This document shows, one piece after another, positions 33,136-40,597 of a DNA stretch of 40,597 nt. Within the stretch, counting starts at the first letter, position 1. Every line of letters begins with the position of its first letter. Below the pieces are notes generated by a model. That model was not told the DNA's origin. It saw only the letters and a list, made by a program, of their open reading frames with translations, and did no database searches. The DNA is from DAOPXV01 sp035352535. Lineage in GTDB: Bacteria; Muiribacteriota; UBA9980. A program made the position numbers and the translations under genes. The DNA lies in contig CAZJFS010000022.1 in the NCBI GenBank assembly GCA_964545075.1, forward strand, positions 1 through 40,597. The letters are read 5' to 3'.

Positions 33136-35349
33136 TTGAATTTCAACACGATAACCGGAACATCCGAATCCATATTTCTTGGGGCGATAGCGCTTTTAGC
33201 GTTATACGCCATAGCCGTTCTTTACGGAAAACGCCATGCCGGCCCCGAAGGCGTCAAGCCGGCCGTCCGGCTGCTGAAATTTTTGAGAGGCGCCGCCGCG
33301 CTTTCGGTAGCGCTTCTGATATTCGGGCCGATGGTTTCGTACGATCGCTCCGAATATGAAAAGGGCGGGGTAATGCTTTTAATGGATTCAAGCGCCTCGA
33401 TGAGCTTTTCAACAGAAGTCAACGGTTCCCTTTTCGCCGCGAAATCGACTGACAGGTTCTCGGCCGCAACGGCCGCGGTTAAAAACAGCAGGCTGCTGGA
33501 AAAAGTCGGCGCGCTCAACCAGCTCACTCTGGCGTCATTTTCATCGTTCATAAAGCCGGCCGCCGGATTCGCGGAAATCGCTGATCTCGCGCCGGCCGGG
33601 AACACCGATATTTCAAGCGCCCTTTCAGAGATAATGAACCGCCAGAGGCTTTCCGCCGCGATCATAATATCCGATGGCCAGAACACTTCGGACCATGATC
33701 CTGCGCAGATAGCCAGATTTTTAAAGGTCCCCGTATTCACCGTCGGCGCCGGTTCCAACGCAAGCCTCAAGGATATCGCGATATTGAATGCGGCATATCC
33801 GAAGACATGCTATCTGAAGGAAAAAACCGAAATAACTCTGGATCTCGGCCAGATCGGCCTCGACGGAGCCAGGACCGTTTTAACGCTGCGCGAGAACGGA
33901 GCGCTCCGCAGCCAGACGCCGGTCACGCTCGACCGAGCTCAAAACCCGGTTAAAATAACGTTCGAACCCGAAAAAAGCGGGCTTGTAAGATTCGACCTCG
34001 AAGCGGCGGCAGTCTCCGGCGAAGTTACGCTTGAAAACAACCGCTATCCGTTTTACATGAACGTTACGGCGCACAAGGTCAGAATTCTTCATGTTGAAAG
34101 TTATCCGCGCCAGGATTTTTCCGCCATGCAGCGCCTTTACGCTCAAAATCGCGACATTTCTTTCGTATCCCGATTCGTCGACTCTCCGAACCCGAAATTT
34201 AAATTAAAAAAAGCTGACCTGAATAAATTCGATATCATAGTACTCGGCAATATAAACTTCACATCTCTTCCGCCTGAACTCGAAAAATCAATCGACGAGG
34301 CGATAACCAAAAATCAGGCCGCTGTATTATTCACGGGCGGGCCGAACTTTAATATCACGAATAAAAATATTCTAGCCGCAAGATTTCCGGCTGAAATAAA
34401 CGGCGAGATCTTCTACGAGGAACTTCCTTACAAGCCTTTGTTGACGCCTTCCGGCGCCAACAATCAGATAACCCGCCTCTCGCCGGTAGCGAAGATCGCA
34501 AGTTACATGTGGACCGATATTCCCGAACTCGCCGGCATAAATTACATCGACCTCAAGGACAATCCTAAAACGGCGTTCGCTTCGTCGGACATACTTCTCG
34601 AAACTCGTCTCGGCCCGAAATCCATTAATCGCTTCATGGCGGCGCCCGTTTTAATAATTAAAAACATCGTCGGTAAAAAAAGCGCGGCCATACTTGGAAA
34701 TTCCTTCTGGTTCCTTAAAATGGGCCAGCTTTCATCTAAAAATTCCATGCTCTACGATAAATTCATGTCGAATCTTCTACTGTGGCTTTATTCAAGGGAA
34801 GATTCAGCCGCCTTCAAGATAGAGACCGACAGGACCAATTATTTCGCCGACGACATGGTATATGTCTCGATAACGGCCAGAAACCAGGATTTTTCACCCA
34901 TGATAAATCCTTCCTTCATAATTACCCTTAAAGACGAAAGCATGGTTAAAACCGCGCTTAAAGTAACTCCCGCGGAAGTCGACGCTGGCTTCTATGAATT
35001 TTCTTTCAAGACCGAACGGCCCGGGCAGTACGAAATAGCGGCGGAAGCCACGGATGAAAAAGGAAAAATTCAAACGGGCGCGGCCAAATTCATAACCAAC
35101 AATTCCTCGCGCGAGTTCTTAAAACTCGGCTCCAATTTCGACCTGCTAAAGGAAATTTCCCTGAAAACAGGCGGTAAATTCTATGAGCTTTCCGGCATTT
35201 CAAATCTTGCCGCCGACCTGCCGGAACGCGGCCATGAAAATATAGTTAAAGCGGAATTCAAGCCTTTCGAGAGCGCCCCGGTCCTGTGGCTGCTTCTAGC
35301 TTTATTAGCGCTCGAATGGGCGATTCGGAGGTTTATAGGATTCGAATGA
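33136..35349 (+). CDS. VWA / amidotransferase-like membrane protein
   Basis: A TTG start at 33136 is used, with GAAAGGA (33118-33124) about 11 bases upstream. The product has 737 residues. Two N-terminal transmembrane helices (about 12-30 and 50-66) are followed by a VWA domain with DSSAS (84-88, DxSxS) and IIISDGQNTSDHD. Next comes a long exported part with Ig-like strands and a ThuA/amidotransferase-like segment (VRILHVESYPRQDFSAMQRL and AVLFTGGPNF). A further beta domain and a final helix (PVLWLLLALLALEWAIRRF) close the protein. This organisation, VWA plus degenerate glutamine-amidotransferase fold, recurs beside DUF4159 and BatA genes. Its stop overlaps the next start (ATGA). Confidence 0.88.
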   Translation: MNFNTITGTSESIFLGAIALLALYAIAVLYGKRHAGPEGVKPAVRLLKFLRGAAALSVALLIFGPMVSYDRSEYEKGGVMLLMDSSASMSFSTEVNGSLFAAKSTDRFSAATAAVKNSRLLEKVGALNQLTLASFSSFIKPAAGFAEIADLAPAGNTDISSALSEIMNRQRLSAAIIISDGQNTSDHDPAQIARFLKVPVFTVGAGSNASLKDIAILNAAYPKTCYLKEKTEITLDLGQIGLDGARTVLTLRENGALRSQTPVTLDRAQNPVKITFEPEKSGLVRFDLEAAAVSGEVTLENNRYPFYMNVTAHKVRILHVESYPRQDFSAMQRLYAQNRDISFVSRFVDSPNPKFKLKKADLNKFDIIVLGNINFTSLPPELEKSIDEAITKNQAAVLFTGGPNFNITNKNILAARFPAEINGEIFYEELPYKPLLTPSGANNQITRLSPVAKIASYMWTDIPELAGINYIDLKDNPKTAFASSDILLETRLGPKSINRFMAAPVLIIKNIVGKKSAAILGNSFWFLKMGQLSSKNSMLYDKFMSNLLLWLYSREDSAAFKIETDRTNYFADDMVYVSITARNQDFSPMINPSFIITLKDESMVKTALKVTPAEVDAGFYEFSFKTERPGQYEIAAEATDEKGKIQTGAAKFITNNSSREFLKLGSNFDLLKEISLKTGGKFYELSGISNLAADLPERGHENIVKAEFKPFESAPVLWLLLALLALEWAIRRFIGFE

Positions 35350-36119
35350 TAAAAATGTTAAAAAAACAAAAAAATATTAAAACGATTTTCTCGGCCCTGT
35401 GCATTGCGGCCGTTGCTTTTATTACGCTTGCCGAATCGGCGGGCGAGGCCTTCGCGCTCGACAACTCCAGATTTTCCATCGGCCGCGTTAAATACCAGGG
35501 CGGAGGCGACTGGTATAACGACGCCGAGGTCGTCCCGAACATGCTCGCTGAATTTGAAAAACGCGCGAAAATACCATCCATGAAAAAAGAGATAGTCGTG
35601 ACGCCAGACCAGCCAAAGATATTCGAGCTGAATATGCTCTATCTTACCGGCCACGGCAACATGAAGTTCACGGACGGCGACATTGAAAACCTCAGAAAGT
35701 ACCTTTTAAATGGCGGATTTTTATACGTCGACGACGATTACGGATTAGACGAGTCTTTCAGACGCGAGCTGAAAAAACTCTTCCCCGAATATAAGCTCGC
35801 CGAGATACCTTTTGACCATCCGCTATTCGACTGCTTTTATAAATTAGAAAAAGGCATGCCGAAGATACACGAACACGAACCGGGACCGCCCAGAGCGTTC
35901 GGCATATTCCACGAAAACCGGCTCGTGCTTCTCTACACGTTCAACACCAACATTTCCGACGGCTGGGCCGATCCGAGAACCCACGACGATCCGGCCGAAA
36001 TACGCGAAAAGGCTTTTTGCGCCGGAACCAATATCTTATATTACTCGCTCGTATCCAATCAGGCTGAACTTTCTGATAATCAGCCGGCGCCGGCATCGGA
36101 GGAGATAAATGTCAAATAA
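35346..36119 (+). CDS. DUF4159 family exported protein
   Basis: The start at 35346 overlaps the upstream stop (ATGA), with AGGA six bases before it; longer in-frame starts lie inside the previous gene. Signal peptide to about AFA (residue 37). The mature 220 residues match DUF4159: FSIGRVKYQGGGDWYND, FELNMLYLTGHGNMKFTD, LRKYLLNGGFLYVDDDYG, FRRELKKLFP and IPFDHPLF. The fold resembles a class I amidotransferase without its catalytic cysteine. Such genes commonly accompany MoxR/Bat operons. The next gene starts 11 bases before its stop. Confidence 0.92.
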   Translation: MIKMLKKQKNIKTIFSALCIAAVAFITLAESAGEAFALDNSRFSIGRVKYQGGGDWYNDAEVVPNMLAEFEKRAKIPSMKKEIVVTPDQPKIFELNMLYLTGHGNMKFTDGDIENLRKYLLNGGFLYVDDDYGLDESFRRELKKLFPEYKLAEIPFDHPLFDCFYKLEKGMPKIHEHEPGPPRAFGIFHENRLVLLYTFNTNISDGWADPRTHDDPAEIREKAFCAGTNILYYSLVSNQAELSDNQPAPASEEINVK

Positions 36120-39100
36120 CGAAAAGCATCAAGCATTAATTTCTCTGCTTGCTTCGCTCGCCAGTCTCGACAGAAAAACCTCCGCTCTAAAGGCATGCGC
36201 GATAGCGCTTATAACTTTTCTGGCCGGCACGCTATGTTTCATAATACTAGACACGCTTTTTTTCATAAGCGTGAAATTCGTCTTTTTCTATCGCGCCGCG
36301 CTCATCGTCTCGATCATTTTAGTGTTATCCTATTATTTCTTCTTCAAGATAATCGCGTCGCACTCGAACTCATCCGTAGCGCGTTTCATCGAAAAAAAAG
36401 ACTGCCTGAATAATTATCTTACGACGTCCGTCGAGATCACTCCCGAACAGATATCCAGATACGGATTTTCGCCGGAACTTTACGAATTGACTGTCGAGCG
36501 CGCATACGAACATTACAAAACGAAAACCGCTTCAGATTATATCGACAGGACGATAATATTAAAACTGGCTAAAAGTTCCCTCATACTTTTATTTTCGCTC
36601 AGCCTTCTGGTCGCCGGATGCGGCCTTAAATCCATCAATAAATTCTGGCCGCAGCTGGTTTCCGTTTTTCTCCCGAAGCCGATCGAAATAATCTCGTTAA
36701 ACCGCGACTTTTCAACTTTTACCGGCGAGGGCATAGATCTCAAATTCAAATTCGCGCGGGCCGAAAAACTTATCCTTTTCGTTCACTACGGCGAAGACAG
36801 ACAAAAATCCATATTTCACGAATTTCCAGACGAACGCGGAACGGTCAATTATAACCTGCGTTCCTATATAATGAAACTCGAAGCGGATACTCCGGAAAAC
36901 GGCCTTTATAAATACCATTGCGCCTTTAACGGAACCGGCCAGAATTTTTATTATATGGCCGCTTCAGCCGAAAGCGAATCCAAAAGCAGAACCTTCTTCG
37001 TCACTATGAAGCGAAGGCCGGATATAACGCGAGTGAACGCCGTTTACGAATTTCCGAAATATACCGGTATCGCTCCCATGTCGGAGGAAAACGTCACCGA
37101 TATAAACGGCCTTTTCGGAACTTTGGTAAAAATAACGGCTTATTCGAGCGTTCCGGTAAAAAAAGCGGAAATGACTTTCGCCGGCGGAACGACCCTTCCA
37201 ATGGATGTTTCAAAAGGCGGAAAAACGTTTTCAGGGCTCATCAGGCTTTCCGAAAATGGCGGGTACAGGCTTTCAGCCGAGGACGCCGACGGCAACCGCA
37301 ACCGCGAAGGCAAATTTCACGATATCAACGTTTATCCGGACAAGCCGCCGACATGCGAGATAATCGAACCGCAGGCCGAGATCAACGCCCCCGCCGACAG
37401 GACCTTAAACATAACAGCCAAGGCCGGAGACGATTTCGGAATTTCAAAGATGGCTCTTTTCTATTACAAGAACGAGAGCGATCAGGAGTCCTTCGAAATA
37501 TCGCTGCATGAAAAAAACGCCGCCGAAATAATACAGAAAGCGGTTCTTTCGCTTGAAGCTATAACCGTCAAACCGGGCGAAGCTGTTTATTATTATGTCG
37601 CGGCGTGGGACAACGACGTCGTTTCCGGCCCGAAGATGACCAGAAGCGCGGTCAATAAAATAAATTTCCCGACCCAGTACGACGAAGCGCTGGAAATAGA
37701 AAAACTTCAGGAATCCATCGAGGCGCGCCTTGAAAAACTCGGAGCCGAACAAAAAGCCATAACTGAAAAAGCGGGGGAACTGGCCGAACTTCAAAAACAA
37801 AAGACGATGAGCGATTACGAAATACGCAAGAACTTTGAAAACATCGCCCGCAGGCAGGAAAACCTTGTCAAAGAGGCCAAAGAAATATCGAACGACCTGA
37901 AGGACGCCATAAAAAAGATGGAAAATAACGTCTATATAAAGCCGGAGACGCTAGCCAAAATAAGCGAGATCCAGGAAAATCTCAGCAATATACTAAACGA
38001 GGACATGAAGCGGCTGATGTCCCAGATAAATCAGAACGTGCAAAAAGCCAAGCTCACGGGCGACGACGTCAAAAAACTCGCGGAAAGTTTCGATGAAAAG
38101 AAACTGCTGGAAAAATTCGAACGCCTCAAGGAGCTCTTTTCGAAGGCCGAACGCGAACAAAAGCTTTCGACGTTCGTGAAGGAACTTGAAAACGCCCTCA
38201 GCAGGCAGGAATTCGTAAATGAAAACACCGAAAAGGCTTCTCCGGAAGTTAAAGAACTGAACAAAGAGCTTTCAGGCGAGCAGAAAGCTATAAAGGAAAT
38301 TTTCGACAAGTCGTTTTCCGATTTTAAAAAAGATATTGAAAAGATAGGCGAAATCGCCCCCGAAATAAAACAATCGTCGCAGGAAGCCGCCGAAAGCCTC
38401 AAGAACGACGGAGTCAGCGAAAGCATGCGGAAGGCGGAGGATGAGCTTTCGAAAATGAACCCGAAGGACGCCCTCGGCGAACAGAAAAAAATCGTAGCGT
38501 CGCTCAAAAAGAACATAGAAAAGCTCAAAAAATCGTTCGAGGACTTCAAGAAGAAAAACAAGAAAGACCTGCTGGACGAACTTTCCAGGCTCATTGAAAA
38601 AACTATCAAAATGTCGCGCCTCGAGGAAGAGATCGCTTCGGAATTCGTCGCCGTCGCCGCCTTGAACCGTCCCGGAACGCTCGAAAAATACGTCGACGCG
38701 CTCGACGGCGTTTCAGAAAAGTGCATCGAGCTTTCGAACGTTTCAAGAAACGTCATATCCGAGCTTATGGAACTTTCAAAAAAAACCATGCTTGTAGACC
38801 CGAACCACGTAGCCATGGCGGGAATGATATACCGCATGTTCGACTCTATCAAGCCGCACCTCGCCGAGCACGAACTCAGCAGCGCCATGAACCTGGCCAA
38901 CCAGCTGAGCGCCGGAATAAATCTTTTGAACGTGGCGCTTCTGGATATTTTCGACATAGTAAACAGCGCTAAAAGCGGCTCTAATATGGACCAGCTGATG
39001 GAAATGCTTAAGAAACAGGCCGAGGCCCAGGCGCGGCTCAACGCCAAAACGAAACAGATGGGGCAGAAGCTCGGCCCCGACGGAATGCCTCAGCTCACGC

Positions 39101-39534
39101 CGGAAGGCATGAAGATGCTGGCCTTCGAACAGCAGATGATAAGACGATCGATGGAGCGCATAATGGACGGCATGGAGCCTAACGGCGAGATGGCGAAAAG
39201 GATGAAGGAAATCAGGAACGAAATGCGAAGCCTGGAATCCGAATACCTCCGCAAGCAGGTCGATTCCAAGATACAGACCCGCCAGAAGATACTGCAGGAG
39301 AGGCTGCTTGAAATGCAGAAAGCGCTTTTCAAGGAAAAGGAAACAACGGAACGTAAGGCGGAAACGGCTAAGAACTACGAAATATCGGCGCCGAAGGACG
39401 GCATAAAAAAAGACGATATAAAAAATATTCAGAAGAACGAGCTGCGGCTCGAGGATACCATAAAAAATGAAAAATATCCAAAGTCTTACGAAAAAATAAT
39501 CGAACTCTATCTCAACGCGATCCAGAAAATCTAG
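36109..39534 (+). CDS. DUF4175-type membrane protein with long coiled coil
   Basis: The start overlaps the DUF4159 gene by 11 bases, with GGAGGAGA four bases before the ATG. 1141 residues: two or three N-terminal transmembrane helices (about 27-50, 58-84 and 147-167), an exported beta-rich part (about 190-520), then about 550 residues of mostly charged helix with heptad character, for example EKLQESIEARLEKLGAEQKA and KKNIEKLKKSFEDFKKK. The last part is Met/Gln-rich (QMGQKLGPDGMPQLTPEGMK, EQQMIRRSMERIMDGME) and closes with a Lys/Glu helix. This matches the DUF4175 family of MoxR/Bat operons. The coiled coil could span part of the periplasm or scaffold the complex, which is inference. Confidence 0.88.
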   Translation: MSNNEKHQALISLLASLASLDRKTSALKACAIALITFLAGTLCFIILDTLFFISVKFVFFYRAALIVSIILVLSYYFFFKIIASHSNSSVARFIEKKDCLNNYLTTSVEITPEQISRYGFSPELYELTVERAYEHYKTKTASDYIDRTIILKLAKSSLILLFSLSLLVAGCGLKSINKFWPQLVSVFLPKPIEIISLNRDFSTFTGEGIDLKFKFARAEKLILFVHYGEDRQKSIFHEFPDERGTVNYNLRSYIMKLEADTPENGLYKYHCAFNGTGQNFYYMAASAESESKSRTFFVTMKRRPDITRVNAVYEFPKYTGIAPMSEENVTDINGLFGTLVKITAYSSVPVKKAEMTFAGGTTLPMDVSKGGKTFSGLIRLSENGGYRLSAEDADGNRNREGKFHDINVYPDKPPTCEIIEPQAEINAPADRTLNITAKAGDDFGISKMALFYYKNESDQESFEISLHEKNAAEIIQKAVLSLEAITVKPGEAVYYYVAAWDNDVVSGPKMTRSAVNKINFPTQYDEALEIEKLQESIEARLEKLGAEQKAITEKAGELAELQKQKTMSDYEIRKNFENIARRQENLVKEAKEISNDLKDAIKKMENNVYIKPETLAKISEIQENLSNILNEDMKRLMSQINQNVQKAKLTGDDVKKLAESFDEKKLLEKFERLKELFSKAEREQKLSTFVKELENALSRQEFVNENTEKASPEVKELNKELSGEQKAIKEIFDKSFSDFKKDIEKIGEIAPEIKQSSQEAAESLKNDGVSESMRKAEDELSKMNPKDALGEQKKIVASLKKNIEKLKKSFEDFKKKNKKDLLDELSRLIEKTIKMSRLEEEIASEFVAVAALNRPGTLEKYVDALDGVSEKCIELSNVSRNVISELMELSKKTMLVDPNHVAMAGMIYRMFDSIKPHLAEHELSSAMNLANQLSAGINLLNVALLDIFDIVNSAKSGSNMDQLMEMLKKQAEAQARLNAKTKQMGQKLGPDGMPQLTPEGMKMLAFEQQMIRRSMERIMDGMEPNGEMAKRMKEIRNEMRSLESEYLRKQVDSKIQTRQKILQERLLEMQKALFKEKETTERKAETAKNYEISAPKDGIKKDDIKNIQKNELRLEDTIKNEKYPKSYEKIIELYLNAIQKI

Positions 39535-39544
39535 AGGTGTGAAA

Positions 39545-40597
39545 TTGAATGCACGAAAATCAGCTTATTCTTTTTTTATAACATTCGCGGTCATCGGGGC
39601 ATTTTGCGGCGCGCCCGGAGCGCCTTTCGTTCCGGCGGCGGCCTTCGCCCAGATGGAAAGCGGGACCACGGGAAAAGACCCGCTGGCGCTTTTCGATCAA
39701 GCCAACCGCGCCATGCGTGGCGGCGATTACGAGAACGCGGCGGGACTTTTAATCACGATATGTAAAAGCCATCCCGATTCCCAGATAGCGCCCCAGGCGA
39801 CTTATTATCTCGGACGAGTGCTTTTAAAGCTCGGACGCGACGCCGAGGCGCTCGAGGTCTGGGACTCTTACGCGTCCAAAAACCAGTTCATCGGAAACAA
39901 GGCGGAACTATTCCGCCTTTACCAGCAATTCAACATCATAGACAAAAAGCTCGCTGATTTCAAGGCAAAGGTCGAAAAAAGCCCGGGCAACTATAACGCC
40001 AGAATGGAATATATAGATTTTTTAATATACGTAAACAGGCCGGATGAAGCGGTCGCCCAGTATAAGGAACTCATGGCGAAAAACAACGGGGATTATTATC
40101 TCAATAAAAACATAGCCGACCTTTACGTGCGCTTCCAGAGATATTCCGACGCGATAACGTATTACGAAAAACTGGTCGAGCGGGATCCTTTAAACGAAAT
40201 TTTTCTCGAAGGCCTCGGAAATTGCCACTATCAGCTGGGCAACAAAAAAAAGGCGGGCGAATGCTGGAACCGGATGATCGAAAACACCATGGAATGGAGC
40301 AAGTATAATTTCCTGGCCGGCGTATATCAAAGCCACAACATGTTCCGGGAAGCCATAGACGTCTATCTGAAATGTCAGAAAATGTCGCAAAGCCCTTCGC
40401 TGTATTTCGTAGAACTCGCCGAACTGTATGAAATATCTGGTGATTTCGAGAGCCTGTTAAAATTATATTTCGCCGTCGCCGCGAATTCCCCTTCGTCGGT
40501 CGCCGTCATCGAAAGCCGCCTCGCGGAAACGATAAAACGCAACAACGAGGCTCCCGCTCCCCTCTGCGCGCTCGTCACCGAGAAACTCGCGTCCGTC
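39545..40597 (+). CDS. Exported TPR protein, last visible Bat-operon gene (3' end outside window)
   Basis: The frame opens with a TTG at 39545, five bases after AGAGGTG (39533-39539), ten bases after the previous stop, and stays open for 351 codons to the window edge. A nearby ATG (39549) is out of frame and hits a stop after ten codons. The N-terminus is a signal peptide, MNARKSAYSFFITFAVIGAF..., with likely cleavage after AAAFA (residue 35). The mature part has TPR-like units: ALFDQANRAMRGGDYENAAG, APQATYYLGRVLLKLGRDAE, RPDEAVAQYKELMAKNNGDY and YLNKNIADLYVRFQRYSDAI. Periplasmic TPR proteins are standard partners in Bat operons. Confidence 0.87.
   Translation, partial: MNARKSAYSFFITFAVIGAFCGAPGAPFVPAAAFAQMESGTTGKDPLALFDQANRAMRGGDYENAAGLLITICKSHPDSQIAPQATYYLGRVLLKLGRDAEALEVWDSYASKNQFIGNKAELFRLYQQFNIIDKKLADFKAKVEKSPGNYNARMEYIDFLIYVNRPDEAVAQYKELMAKNNGDYYLNKNIADLYVRFQRYSDAITYYEKLVERDPLNEIFLEGLGNCHYQLGNKKKAGECWNRMIENTMEWSKYNFLAGVYQSHNMFREAIDVYLKCQKMSQSPSLYFVELAELYEISGDFESLLKLYFAVAANSPSSVAVIESRLAETIKRNNEAPAPLCALVTEKLASV

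Noticed and set aside
38031..39047. 338-residue open frame on the minus strand inside the DUF4175 gene
   Set aside because: Its Ser/Phe/Leu-rich sequence is what the antisense of a Lys/Glu-rich coiled coil gives; no ribosome-binding site or domain, and the plus-strand gene is convincing.

Overview
The window is ordinary chromosomal DNA from a Gram-negative-type bacterium. Lipoproteins with lipoboxes, many signal peptides, a PilM homologue, two UshA-like periplasmic nucleotidases and a MoxR/BatA-type membrane operon all point to a two-membrane cell. The abundance of TPR proteins, large Ig-like repeat surface proteins and genes without recognisable relatives suggests an uncultured or deep-branching phylum (something like Riflebacteria or Wallbacteria; this is inference only, with no marker comparison done). 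I see no tRNA, rRNA, CRISPR array, insertion sequence, integrase or phage gene. No gene-free stretch exceeds 300 bases.

Layout. 1-9117: a TIG/NHL repeat protein cut by the left edge converges, across a shared bidirectional terminator, on a 2157-residue lipoprotein built of about 17 Ig-like repeats, eleven of them exactly 106 residues long. 9333-12831: asparaginyl-tRNA synthetase, then a three-gene set (small membrane-anchored protein, exported beta-propeller, unknown domain plus TPR). 12854-14048: two minus-strand genes (unknown membrane-anchored protein, GNAT acetyltransferase). 14155-18681: lipoprotein, cysteine synthase, 5'-nucleotidase, HTH-TPR protein translationally coupled to it, and an exported helical protein. 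18730-20725: a four-module zinc-ribbon protein and an orphan pilM, closed by a terminator. 20912-24215: a second 5'-nucleotidase from its own promoter, then a membrane polyferredoxin with a small membrane partner, closed by a terminator. 24411-27297: a possible 53-residue protein and a 24-TPR cytoplasmic protein. 27525-28760: a secreted TPR/NlpC-P60-like peptidase.

29037-40597 (runs off the right edge): a tight seven-gene operon, MoxR AAA+ ATPase, DUF58, BatA-like VWA, VWA/amidotransferase-like membrane protein, DUF4159, DUF4175-type coiled-coil protein and an exported TPR protein. It is of the Bat (aerotolerance-type) class: a cytoplasmic MoxR chaperone with membrane VWA proteins and periplasmic TPR/coiled-coil partners, probably one envelope complex.

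Several longest-ORF starts are wrong. Sigma-70-like promoters (near-consensus -35/-10 with 17-18 bp spacers) lie inside or just before the extended ORFs and move the starts of the giant lipoprotein, asnS, the 17896 gene and the second nucleotidase downstream to codons with good ribosome-binding sites. At least four genes appear to start with TTG. Nothing here is clearly a new defence or mobile system. The best candidates for undescribed biology are the three-gene set at 10892-12831, the HTH-TPR/nucleotidase couple, the four-module zinc-ribbon protein and the expanded surface lipoprotein.
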